From NCBI GenBank assembly GCA_015654525.1, contig JAATGT010000311.1, positions 1 to 37,244 on the forward strand: a stretch of DNA of 37,244 bases, in the 5' to 3' direction. The DNA comes from Bacteroidales bacterium (GTDB taxonomy: Bacteria > Bacteroidota > Bacteroidia > Bacteroidales > Paludibacteraceae). Below the pieces are notes generated by a model that worked only from the letters and a program-made list of their open reading frames with translations, made no database searches and was not told where the DNA came from. Positions 7,802 through 15,590 of this stretch are shown here, piece by piece. Both the position numbers and the translations under genes were made by a program. Within the stretch, counting starts at the first letter, position 1; every line of letters starts with the position of its first letter.

Positions 7802-8716
7802 ATGTTCAGTAACGCATCAAATTTTGTTCAGGGAGTTGATTCGGCATTTTTTATCATTACGGGAATATCCGTATTCTTTCTTGTAACTCTTACGGCTACT
7901 ATGATTTTTTTTGTTGTGAAATACAATAAGAAAAAAGGCAAACCGGCAATTCAGATTAAAGATAATTCGCTGCTCGAAATCACATGGATCACTATTCCTA
8001 TGATTCTGGTTCTTTATATGTTTTATATCGGTTGGCAAGGATTCTTACCAATGCGTCAGGCTCCCAAAGATGCTATGCAAGTGAAAGCCATCGGCTCCAT
8101 GTGGAAGTGGACATTTGAATATGCCGGAAATAAACAATCTTATACCTTAGTATTACCAATCAATAAACCAGTAAAAGTAAATCTTGTGTCAACTGATGTA
8201 TTACATGGTTTCTTTATACCTGCATTTAGGATTAAGGAAGATGTGGTGCCTAAAAAGCACAATTACTCATGGTTTATACCGGGTCAACTTGGTGATTTTG
8301 ATTTGTTTTGTACCGTGTATTGTGGCGTAAGTCACTCGTATATGTCGGCAATTGTCCGAATTGTAAATCAGCAGGACTACGACAAATGGATAGCTGCACT
8401 GCCGGTAAAAAAGGCTAACACTAATTCAGGTCATGCGGTTTTGGAGAAAAATGGTTGCATCGCCTGTCACTCTCTTGATGGCTCAAAATCTGTTGGTCCG
8501 ACTTTTAAAGGACTGTCGGGCTCAAAGGTTGATGTTACTACCAATGGAGCACCCCGAAAGGTTACTGCTGATGATGCTTATATTAAGACATCTATTCATG
8601 AACCAAACAAGGATGTGGTGGTCGGGTATCCACAAGGACTGATGAAATCATACAAAGGATTGATAACAGATAAGGATATCGAACAAATAAATGAATATCT
8701 GAAAACATTGAAATAA
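7802..8716 (+). CDS. coxB: caa3-type cytochrome c oxidase subunit II with fused cytochrome c domain
   Basis: A 304-aa protein: two membrane helices (about 15-39, 60-79), a cupredoxin domain with the CuA ligands H135, C170, C174, H178 and M181, the aromatic patch SMWKWTFEY that receives electrons, and a C-terminal cytochrome c domain (heme motif C219-I-A-C222-H223, likely axial Met281 in GYPQGLM). The usual Glu between the CuA cysteines (CxEYC) is Val172 here (CTVYC); its ligand is a backbone carbonyl, so function may survive. The fused cytochrome makes this a caa3 enzyme, able to take electrons directly from the membrane cytochrome encoded upstream. The stop codon overlaps the next ATG by one base (TAATG). 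Subunit order I-III-IV-II differs from the common II-I-III order. Confidence 0.93.
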   Translation: MFSNASNFVQGVDSAFFIITGISVFFLVTLTATMIFFVVKYNKKKGKPAIQIKDNSLLEITWITIPMILVLYMFYIGWQGFLPMRQAPKDAMQVKAIGSMWKWTFEYAGNKQSYTLVLPINKPVKVNLVSTDVLHGFFIPAFRIKEDVVPKKHNYSWFIPGQLGDFDLFCTVYCGVSHSYMSAIVRIVNQQDYDKWIAALPVKKANTNSGHAVLEKNGCIACHSLDGSKSVGPTFKGLSGSKVDVTTNGAPRKVTADDAYIKTSIHEPNKDVVVGYPQGLMKSYKGLITDKDIEQINEYLKTLK

Positions 8717-9582
8717 TGAAAAACTACCTGCAACTGGTTTCGGCCTTAATAAAATACAAGGTTTCCATAGCTGTAACTTTTACAGCTATTACCGGTTACG
8801 TTGTCTATGCGGGTCACTTTAATTTAGAAACTCTGTATTTAGTGCTTGGTGTCTTTTTTCTTGCCGGAGGTTCCAGTGCATTAAATGAATGTCAGGAAAG
8901 TGAATACGATGCCAGAATGGAGCGAACAAAGAACCGTCCCATTCCGACAGGGCAGATCTCCCCAAAAAATGCATGGCTGGTTGCTTCAGCTTTTGTTATT
9001 GTAGGGTTGTTGATTTTATATATTGCTTTTGGTGCGGTGACTGCTTTACTTGGTGTAGTAAATCTGGTGTGGTATAATCTTATTTACACATACTTGAAGC
9101 GTATTACTCCTTTTGCTGTTGTTCCTGGGTCGTTGGTTGGAGCTATTCCTGCACTGATGGGTTGGACAGCAGCCGGTGGTTATGTGTTCGAAACAACAAT
9201 TATTTTTATTGCGTTCTTTCTGTTTACATGGCAAATACCTCATTTTTGGTTACTGATGATTAAATATGGCAAGCAATACGAAGAAGCCGGTTTTAAGACT
9301 ATAAATCAGGCAGTAAATCCGGGCAATTTAAAAATGATCATTTTTGCCTGGGTAGTAGCCACTTCATTTTCTTCCATTATTGTACCTTTATTTCTGGTTA
9401 ATATCTCATTACCCTTCTTCCTGATTATTTTTGCCTTGAATTTATCGTTCATAGCTATTTTCACTAAACTCTCGTTTGGTGATGTAGCAGAGTTAAACTT
9501 CAGGAAATCATTTATCAGCATTAATATTTATATGATGCTTTTTATGTTGATGCTTATTATCTTCCATATAGTTGCTTCATGA
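8716..9582 (+). CDS. ctaB: Protoheme IX farnesyltransferase (heme O synthase)
   Basis: A 288-aa UbiA-family membrane prenyltransferase with about eight helices. The first substrate motif is N57-x3-E61-x3-D65 followed by ARMERTKNRPIPTG, so the usual middle Asp is Glu; the second motif region is YLKRITPFAVVPGSLVGAIPALMGW. The enzyme joins farnesyl diphosphate to heme B, making heme O for the oxidase. It overlaps coxB by one base and is the last gene of the oxidase operon. No heme A synthase gene (ctaA) is in the window, so the oxidase either uses heme O or depends on a ctaA elsewhere. A hairpin without a T-run follows at 9614-9642. Confidence 0.92.
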   Translation: MKNYLQLVSALIKYKVSIAVTFTAITGYVVYAGHFNLETLYLVLGVFFLAGGSSALNECQESEYDARMERTKNRPIPTGQISPKNAWLVASAFVIVGLLILYIAFGAVTALLGVVNLVWYNLIYTYLKRITPFAVVPGSLVGAIPALMGWTAAGGYVFETTIIFIAFFLFTWQIPHFWLLMIKYGKQYEEAGFKTINQAVNPGNLKMIIFAWVVATSFSSIIVPLFLVNISLPFFLIIFALNLSFIAIFTKLSFGDVAELNFRKSFISINIYMMLFMLMLIIFHIVAS

Positions 9583-9735
9583 TAAGAGCTGTGAATGGCT
9601 GTACTTTGGCAGACAACCAGTAAAGATAACTTTTGCTGGTTGAACAAACTGTCAGGATAGCTTGTTGAATGCAACGAATGTAGATTTGTATTCTATTTTT
9701 CACAAGTTTTACAAATGTCGCAATTTTATTCTTTG

Positions 9736-9743
9736 TAATTTTG
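9736..9743 (+). promoter_or_regulatory. -7 element of a Bacteroidota-type promoter
   Basis: TAATTTTG matches TAnnTTTG and lies 16 bases before the ATG of the small His/Cys protein gene. No convincing TTTG lies at the -33 distance, so the call rests on the -7 element and position. Confidence 0.45.
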
Positions 9744-9759
9744 CAGTTCAATAATTAGA

Positions 9760-10098
9760 ATGTCTCAATTTATAAAACGTAAAGTTCATGCATTTGTAGC
9801 ACTGCTTTTTTCGGCGGTACTACTGGGTTCCCTGCTCGTAAAGCCGGTGCATATTTTATTGGTTAGCCACGACCGGGCAGAGACATTAAAAGTTCAATCG
9901 GATTTTGGTGTTATTACCAATATACACCACGATTGTTCAGTATGTAATTTTGAGTTTTGTTCTTTTATTCCTCAAGCGCAGGTTCATGTTCCAAAGGCTG
10001 ACGTAAGCTTTGCACGCGAAATGACTCCGCGAATCGTTGATGGAATAATTAAACAAAGTGCACACCATTTCCTGTTACGGGGTCCTCCTGTACTTTAA
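9760..10098 (+). CDS. Small exported His/Cys protein, DUF2946-like, probable metal-handling partner of the TonB receptor
   Basis: A 112-aa protein with a basic start, one hydrophobic signal segment (about 10-30), a cluster of metal-type residues in the middle (HHDCSVCNFEFC) and a C-terminus LRGPPVL. Short proteins with a His-rich/CxxC centre and an ending like (R)GPP are typical of the DUF2946 group in proteobacteria, often found just before copper TonB receptors, and Bacteroidota have analogues in the same place. I infer periplasmic binding or delivery of copper (or zinc). The direct family match is not certain. It begins a new transcription unit after the oxidase operon and precedes the TonB receptor by 393 bases. 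Confidence 0.5.
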   Translation: MSQFIKRKVHAFVALLFSAVLLGSLLVKPVHILLVSHDRAETLKVQSDFGVITNIHHDCSVCNFEFCSFIPQAQVHVPKADVSFAREMTPRIVDGIIKQSAHHFLLRGPPVL

Positions 10099-10491
10099 AC
10101 TTTCTCTTTTTTATTGATTGCATTGTTATTTTCTGTTTCATTGTGCAGACAACTCAACAGTTGTTTGCGACTGAGCATTTCGAACTAACATAGAGATTGT
10201 GCCTGCGGAATAAATCGTTTCTTGCCGGGCAGTATCTGTAGCATTCATTATTACAACTACATTTTACAAACATCTAAAAACAGATTCAGTTATTCTGTAA
10301 TCCCAAGTCAGATTTATGGTTAAGACTCTTTTTTGAAAGAAAAAGAGTTCTGGCGGTAAGCTCTTGCTTTCCGATACTTCTTAGTCAATATAGTTTATAT
10401 TTAACTGTACAGATGCAATGGTTGACGGAAGTTGGCTGATTTCAGGTTTAGAGAATAGATGTGCTGAATAAATTCAAAAAAGAAAACAGGA
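10099..10491. other. Intergenic region before the TonB receptor
   Basis: No coding potential is evident. The only clear structure is a 9-bp inverted repeat at 10325-10348 (ACTCTTTTT / AAAAAGAGT, 6-nt loop), without a T-run on the + side. I looked for a cobalamin riboswitch, common before TonB receptors, and did not find its conserved boxes. A consensus TAnnTTTG element was not seen. Confidence 0.3.
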
Positions 10492-12912
10492 ATGAAAAAG
10501 ATATTTATATTACTTCTCTTATTTGTCGTGACATTCAATGTGGCGGCAGAAGTCATGGCAGGTTCGCAAACGAGCTTGCAAGGCAAAGTTACCGACAAGA
10601 ACGGAGAGCCTGTAATTGGTGCCAATATTTACTTGCCGGAACTGAAAACCGGAGCATCTACCGATGCACAGGGCTTTTATCAAATAGATAACTTACCCAA
10701 ACACAGACTATCTGTTCAAATTAATTCGGTGGGTTACAAAATGATTTCGGAAGTTATTGATTTGTCTTCGACGACGCATAAAGATTATGTATTGAAGGAG
10801 TCGGTTACTGAAATTGCTGAAGTGACTGTAACGGGACAGGCTATTACTTCACAAATAAGCAAAACGCCAACGCCTGTGAGTATAGTTACCTTAACTGAAC
10901 TGCAGCAACATCCATCTACCAATATTATCGATGCGTTGAGTTCTCAGCCCGGTGTGTCGCAAATAACAACCGGAGGAGGTATTTCAAAACCGGTTATCCG
11001 TGGATTGGGTTATAATCGTGTAGTAGTTGTGAATGACGGAGTGCGTCAGGAAGGGCAACAATGGGGTGACGAGCATGGTATTGAGATAGATGAAAATCAG
11101 GTGAACCGGGCCGAAATATTGAAAGGACCGGCCAGTTTATTATATGGCTCCGATGCTATGGCAGGAGTGATCAGCTTTTTCTCGGCACCCATATTGCCCC
11201 AGGGCAAAGTGCAGCTGAATGCCAGTGTAAATTATCAGACCAACAATGGGCTGATGGCTTACTCGCTGGACTACGCTGGACACAAAAAGACCTTTGTATG
11301 GGATTTGCGCTATAGCGGCAAAGAGGCGCATGCTTATCAGAATAAGTATGACGGATATGTATACGGTTCCGGCTTTAAGGAAAATGCAGCTTCGGCTTTA
11401 GTGGGGATAAGTAACTGGTGGGGATATTCACACCTGACTCTTAGCATGTATCATCTGACTCCGGGCATTGTGGAAGGTAGCAGGGATAGTCTTTCGGGCA
11501 AGTTCACGAAAGATATCGTACTCCCTGATGGTACGGTCGGTACTGCTATAGCAACGCATAATGATCTTACTTCGTATAGCCATCAGATGCCTTATCAGCA
11601 GGTTTATCATTACAAGGCTGTGTGGAATAACAATATTCTACTGGGCGATGGAAGTCTGAAAGCGAGTCTTGGCTATCAGCAAAATCGCAGACAGGAATTT
11701 GCCGATGTGCTCACCCCCAATAATTATGGCTTGTACTTTCAGCTTCATACCGTAAATTATGATGTGCATTACCAATCGGCCGAGCGGAATGGCTACAGTT
11801 TTTCGTTTGGAGTAAGCGGTATGGGCCAACGCTCGTTGAACAAAGGAACCGAGTTTCTGGTGCCGGAGTATGGGTTGTTTGATATCGGAGCATTTGTAGT
11901 GGCTAAGAAAACAATAGGCAAGTTGGATATCAGCGGCGGACTCCGTTTTGACAATCGGTCTGAAACCGGTAAGTCTCTTTATCTGGATGCGAACGATGCT
12001 AAAACCACTGCATCCGATCCCACTGCTAGACAGCGCTTCTTTGCTTTTTCGAAAGACTTCAATGGTGTAAGCGGAAGTATAGGAGCCAGCCTACAACTAA
12101 ACGACAACTGGGTTACCAAGTTAAATATCTCTCAAGGATTCAGGGCTCCGAGTATTGGCGAGCTGGCTTCGAATGGGGTGCACGACGGAACGGTACGTTA
12201 TGAAATAGGAAATTCAAACTTAAAGTCGGAACATAGCTTGCAGCTTGATTACGAGCTGGGTTATAATACCGAGCATGTGACGGCTAAGGTCAATCTGTTT
12301 GTTAATAATATCAGAAACTATATTTATTCACATAAAATCAATAGTGTGAATGGTGGAGACTCTATTCGAAGTGGATATTCTACTTACAAATTTGATTCGG
12401 GCAATGCATTGCTTTTTGGTGGTGAGGCATATCTGGATATTCATCCACATCCATTGGATTGGTTACATTTCGAAAATAGTTTTTCGTATGTCTATTCCGA
12501 GCTGAAGAATCAATCCGATTCTACCCGCTATTTGCCCTTTACGCCTGCTCCCAAATGGACTTCGGACATCAGGGTCGACCTGAATCATACCATTAAATCG
12601 TTGAAAAATACTTATGTGTCGTTTGGTTTGGAGCATGACTTTAAGCAAACTCATGTTTATTCGGCTTACAATACCGAAACTCCGACAGATGCATATACAC
12701 TGTTGAATGCTGGTATCGGTACAGACGTGGTTTGGAATAAACGTACCTTGTGTACGATTTATATAAGTGGTACAAATCTGGCTGATGTGGCTTATCAAAG
12801 TCACCTGAGCCGATTGAAATATGAAGCGGAGAATTATGCTACGGGTAGGGTAGGGGTTTATAATATGGGACGAAATATTAGCTTTAAGCTGATTGTTCCT
12901 GTTAATCTGTAG
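10492..12912 (+). CDS. TonB-dependent outer membrane receptor, metal-type (copper/zinc group)
   Basis: An 806-aa protein: signal peptide (about 1-23), a carboxypeptidase-regulatory-like beta domain (about 30-105; GKVTDKNGEPVIGANIYL), the plug (about 110-235) and the 22-strand barrel to the C-terminus. In the plug, PVIRGLGYNRVVVVNDGVRQEGQQWGDEHGIEID and the following ILKGPASLLYGSDAMAGVI closely recall the ZnuD/OprC-like metal receptors rather than SusC sugar importers or siderophore receptors. There is no SusD-like gene beside it. The neighbouring DUF2946-like gene and caa3 operon make copper the favoured substrate, but the sequence cannot tell copper from zinc. A terminator follows the stop by 35 bases. 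Confidence 0.85.
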   Translation: MKKIFILLLLFVVTFNVAAEVMAGSQTSLQGKVTDKNGEPVIGANIYLPELKTGASTDAQGFYQIDNLPKHRLSVQINSVGYKMISEVIDLSSTTHKDYVLKESVTEIAEVTVTGQAITSQISKTPTPVSIVTLTELQQHPSTNIIDALSSQPGVSQITTGGGISKPVIRGLGYNRVVVVNDGVRQEGQQWGDEHGIEIDENQVNRAEILKGPASLLYGSDAMAGVISFFSAPILPQGKVQLNASVNYQTNNGLMAYSLDYAGHKKTFVWDLRYSGKEAHAYQNKYDGYVYGSGFKENAASALVGISNWWGYSHLTLSMYHLTPGIVEGSRDSLSGKFTKDIVLPDGTVGTAIATHNDLTSYSHQMPYQQVYHYKAVWNNNILLGDGSLKASLGYQQNRRQEFADVLTPNNYGLYFQLHTVNYDVHYQSAERNGYSFSFGVSGMGQRSLNKGTEFLVPEYGLFDIGAFVVAKKTIGKLDISGGLRFDNRSETGKSLYLDANDAKTTASDPTARQRFFAFSKDFNGVSGSIGASLQLNDNWVTKLNISQGFRAPSIGELASNGVHDGTVRYEIGNSNLKSEHSLQLDYELGYNTEHVTAKVNLFVNNIRNYIYSHKINSVNGGDSIRSGYSTYKFDSGNALLFGGEAYLDIHPHPLDWLHFENSFSYVYSELKNQSDSTRYLPFTPAPKWTSDIRVDLNHTIKSLKNTYVSFGLEHDFKQTHVYSAYNTETPTDAYTLLNAGIGTDVVWNKRTLCTIYISGTNLADVAYQSHLSRLKYEAENYATGRVGVYNMGRNISFKLIVPVNL

Positions 12913-12947
12913 TTCTTTGTAACGGAATGATAAAACAGTCAATGTCT

Positions 12948-12985
12948 AGCAGCGATTCAGCAATGGATCGCTGCTTTTATTTTAT
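12948..12985 (+). terminator. Rho-independent terminator of the TonB receptor gene
   Basis: AGCAGCGAT (12948-12956) pairs perfectly with ATCGCTGCT (12967-12975) around a 10-nt loop, followed by a T-rich tract. Confidence 0.85.
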
Positions 12986-13093
12986 TTGCAGATCTGTTCT
13001 GAAACATGTTGACTGCATTATGTGTGTTGATAAAAAGCAAGAACACTCAATATATATTGTTACGACAAGCTGAATATTCACCATTTGTGGGGA

Positions 13094-13124
13094 TTGCCCG
13101 CCCTGCTGTTGTACCTTACTTTTG
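13094..13124 (+). promoter_or_regulatory. Promoter for the 120-aa hypothetical gene
   Basis: TTG at 13094-13096, a 20-base spacer and TACTTTTG at 13117-13124 fit the Bacteroidota housekeeping consensus (TTTG, N19-21, TAnnTTTG). The ATG follows 27 bases later. Confidence 0.65.
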
Positions 13125-13151
13125 CAATGTTGATTTAAACGGACAGCTAAA

Positions 13152-13514
13152 ATGGAAAATATAAAACAAATCATAGTAGGGCAAACAATTCATGGAATGG
13201 TATTCAAATGCTTTAAGTGCAATTTAATTCATGTCGAATTTAAAAATCTGAACTTCAATTTTACTGCAGAACAATATAAGCATTTTGCAGACTATATCAA
13301 AAGTCTGGATGGTGCTCAGTGGGAGTCTGCAAATCGGAATTCAAGCTATATACGGAAGATAATGATTCCAATCGGGTATCAAAACATTAACATGATGTTC
13401 AATAGCGATGAACTATCAGAATTTAAAACCCTGCTGAGTATATCACAACCGGATTATACATATAAGCAATACATAAAAACTAATCAACTCGATTTTTTCG
13501 TTTTCCTCAATTGA
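13152..13514 (+). CDS. Hypothetical protein, possible DUF6686-like
   Basis: A 120-aa soluble protein without signal or membrane segments. It opens with HGMVFKCFKCNLIHVEFKNLNFNFT, a CxxC followed by alternating hydrophobic residues that resembles a small family widespread in Bacteroidota (DUF6686, from memory), and continues with an amphipathic helix and a strand-rich half. The two Cys could bind a metal or be structural. It has its own promoter and stands alone between the TonB receptor and the flavodoxin gene. No function can be named. Confidence 0.6.
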   Translation: MENIKQIIVGQTIHGMVFKCFKCNLIHVEFKNLNFNFTAEQYKHFADYIKSLDGAQWESANRNSSYIRKIMIPIGYQNINMMFNSDELSEFKTLLSISQPDYTYKQYIKTNQLDFFVFLN

Positions 13515-13604
13515 TAAATCTGTAGATGCCCATACAGGTTTATTTATGCCGGATGTTTAATGAAACGTCTATTCTAAATTCAATAACTTTAATTTTAAAA
13601 TAAA

Positions 13605-14111
13605 ATGAAACCAATAGCAATAATTTACGGTTCGTCGGGTGGTAACACTAAAGGAGTGGCTGATAAGCTGGTGAAACAGTTGGGAGATGCTCAAGTTAAC
13701 TTATTTGATGTGGCAAAAATCAAAACTACCGATTTAGAAGCTCACGCCAATTTGATTTTAGGAACTTCTACCTGGGGCAGCGGTGACTTACAGGACGACT
13801 GGGATTCATTTCTACCCAAACTGCAAGCGCAGAACTTAAAAGACAAAACAATAGCTCTGTTTGGACTCGGTGACTCATCGTCGTATTCCGATACCTTTGT
13901 AGATGGTATGGGAATTTTATACGAAACAATCAAAGATCAGGGCTGTAATATCGTAGGGTTTGTCGGAACGGAGGGCTATGATTATGAGTCTTCGAGAGCA
14001 GAAGAAGCTGGCAAGTTCGTCGGACTGGCACTGGATCAGGATAATGAATATGAAAAAACTGATGCCCGGATAGTCAGTTGGGTGTCTGCAATTTTGCCGG
14101 AGTTTCAATAA
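13605..14111 (+). CDS. fldA: Flavodoxin (long-chain)
   Basis: A 168-aa protein with the FMN phosphate loop GSSGGNTKGVA at residues 9-19 (usually GSTTGNTE), the aromatic-flanking loop STWGSGDLQDDWDSF near 55-69 and the GLGDSSSYSDTFVDGMG loop near 91-107, which marks the long-chain class. Flavodoxins carry single electrons at low potential, replacing ferredoxin under iron limitation, for example with pyruvate oxidoreductase. The small DUF2023 gene follows 99 bases later, a pairing I know from other Bacteroidales. Upstream there is a weak TAACTTTA -7-like element near 13583 and no recognisable Fur box. Confidence 0.92.
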   Translation: MKPIAIIYGSSGGNTKGVADKLVKQLGDAQVNLFDVAKIKTTDLEAHANLILGTSTWGSGDLQDDWDSFLPKLQAQNLKDKTIALFGLGDSSSYSDTFVDGMGILYETIKDQGCNIVGFVGTEGYDYESSRAEEAGKFVGLALDQDNEYEKTDARIVSWVSAILPEFQ

Positions 14112-14210
14112 TTATTTCGAAGTATTTCAGGAAGCGGATTGCCAAATAGGGGAGAATAATCAACGGGGTATAACATGAAGTATAAGTATAAGTATAATAT
14201 TTAATTTAGT

Positions 14211-14573
14211 ATGAAAGTATTAGTTCATCATATTTACGAATATAAAAAGGGGCTTCGGCATTTGGTGCTGCATACTCTGGATGCAAGTTTCAGATATGAA
14301 GCAGAGCGAAAGTTACAGATTCAAAACATTGATTATATCGTTCGTGAGGTTACTCCTTCCAAAATCAATCTGTTTTTTGGCGATAAAGAATGTGTAGATG
14401 TATTACGAGAAATTGGGAATAAGAAACTCAACGAGTTTACTCCTGAGGAAGATTTTATTCTGGGAACCATGCTGGGTTACGACGGGGTTTTGCAGTGTCG
14501 TCGGTATCTGAAGTTGAAACAAAACAATATGAATAAATTATCGTATGTACCCATGGTTAAGCGTAGTGCTTAA
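14211..14573 (+). CDS. DUF2023 family protein, flavodoxin-associated
   Basis: A 120-aa soluble protein beginning MKVLVHHIYEYKKGLRHLVLHTL, matching the DUF2023 pattern (short alpha/beta protein, thought to be dimeric), with the late segment GTMLGYDGVLQCRRYL. The function of DUF2023 is not known. Its regular place next to flavodoxin suggests a partner or regulator of flavodoxin-dependent electron transfer. The pair is closed by a strong terminator at 14621. Confidence 0.75.
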   Translation: MKVLVHHIYEYKKGLRHLVLHTLDASFRYEAERKLQIQNIDYIVREVTPSKINLFFGDKECVDVLREIGNKKLNEFTPEEDFILGTMLGYDGVLQCRRYLKLKQNNMNKLSYVPMVKRSA

Positions 14574-14620
14574 TCAGTTTTGTTCGGTTCATATTATCTT
14601 TTGGTTTCTGGTTTTTAGGA

Positions 14621-14657
14621 AGATTTTGTCAGTTTGGTGCTGGCAAAATCTTTTTTT
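14621..14657 (+). terminator. Rho-independent terminator after the flavodoxin/DUF2023 pair
   Basis: GATTTTGTCAG (14622-14632) pairs with CTGGCAAAATC (14640-14650), with one G-U pair and a 7-nt loop, followed by seven T. Confidence 0.88.
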
Positions 14658-14876
14658 GTATCCTTATTTGTGAGCAATTAATCAATTATAAATCCCTATT
14701 AATGATGATTGGACGGCAAGTGTATTGTTTGTTACTTTGTATCAACAATAAATAACATCTTTTCTGATGCACGTATTTGTGAAGGCAAGAATTAATAAGA
14801 ATTGCAATGATGTATTAAAATTACGATTTAAGACCAGTATAAAAATATTAACTGAGATAACCAATAAGAAGAATAT
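14658..14876. other. Upstream region of the hemerythrin-like/LuxR pair
   Basis: The remainder of this 303-base gap is AT-rich. A near-consensus promoter is possible around 14709-14738 (TTGG and later TTACTTTG, one base short of TAnnTTTG). No other structure was seen. Confidence 0.3.
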
Positions 14877-15590
14877 ATGTATCAGATTTATAAGATTTAT
14901 ATTAAACCGTCCATGCAGGTGCTGGATCTGATTAATGAAAATCCGTCGTTATTGTTATTGATGGAATATTTTGAAATAGATTATGCTGTTAATAATATGA
15001 CTGTCGAAGAGATTTGCCGGATAAACAGAATAGACCAGAATGTATTCTTAATCTTCAGTAATCTGTATAATGGCTTTTATCCGAATATGGAAGAATTAAT
15101 GTCTGCCAATTTAGATATTTTACTTGTTATCAAATTTCTAAAGAACAGTCACAATTATTATAAAAACGATAAGTATCCAGAGATTAAACAATATATTAAT
15201 CAGTTATACAATCATCAGAATTCAAGCGATGTGAAACGAATAGAGGTATTCTTTAATGATTACTTTAGTGAGGTTTTAGAACATCTTGACTATGAGGATA
15301 AAATAGCTTTTCCATATTTTAAGCAGCTCTTTGAACTTAATATAGATATTGAAAAATGTGTTTTCTCTTCGAAAGAATACAAGGTTCATCATACTGATAT
15401 AGAAACTAAATTATCCGATTTGAAGAACCTGTTGCTAAAGCATATTTCTTTAAATAAGGATTATATTCTTAGACGAAAACTTCTTTCGGCTTTGTTTGAA
15501 CTTGAACGAAATTTAAATATTCACTCTATCATTGAAGAGGTTATTTTACTTCCGTTGATTGAAGAAATTGAAAATAAATTAAAGAGATGA
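14877..15590 (+). CDS. Hemerythrin-like (HHE) domain protein with ScdA/RIC-type N-terminus
   Basis: A 237-aa protein. Residues 10-65 resemble the N-terminal region of ScdA/YtfE-type proteins (VLDLINENPSLLLLMEYFEIDY...MTVEEICRI), though without that region's conserved Cys. The rest is a helical HHE domain with the spaced ligands H92, H136 and E140 (HLDYEDKIAFP), H171/H172 and H216 with E220/E221 (HSIIEEVILLP), suited to a non-heme di-iron site. RIC proteins repair iron-sulfur clusters after NO or oxidant damage; other HHE proteins sense O2 or NO. Because the stop overlaps the start of a LuxR-type regulator (ATGA), a sensor role is attractive. Confidence 0.75.
   Translation: MYQIYKIYIKPSMQVLDLINENPSLLLLMEYFEIDYAVNNMTVEEICRINRIDQNVFLIFSNLYNGFYPNMEELMSANLDILLVIKFLKNSHNYYKNDKYPEIKQYINQLYNHQNSSDVKRIEVFFNDYFSEVLEHLDYEDKIAFPYFKQLFELNIDIEKCVFSSKEYKVHHTDIETKLSDLKNLLLKHISLNKDYILRRKLLSALFELERNLNIHSIIEEVILLPLIEEIENKLKR

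Noticed and set aside
9614-9642. Hairpin CAACCAG/CTGGTTG after ctaB as a terminator
   Set aside because: The stem is good but no T-run follows, so it is mentioned only as a hairpin.
10099-10491. Cobalamin or other riboswitch before the TonB receptor
   Set aside because: No conserved boxes were found and the receptor resembles metal rather than B12 receptors.
12463-12942. A 159-aa open frame on the - strand at the end of the TonB receptor gene
   Set aside because: It is a shadow of the barrel-coding sequence with no protein-like motif.
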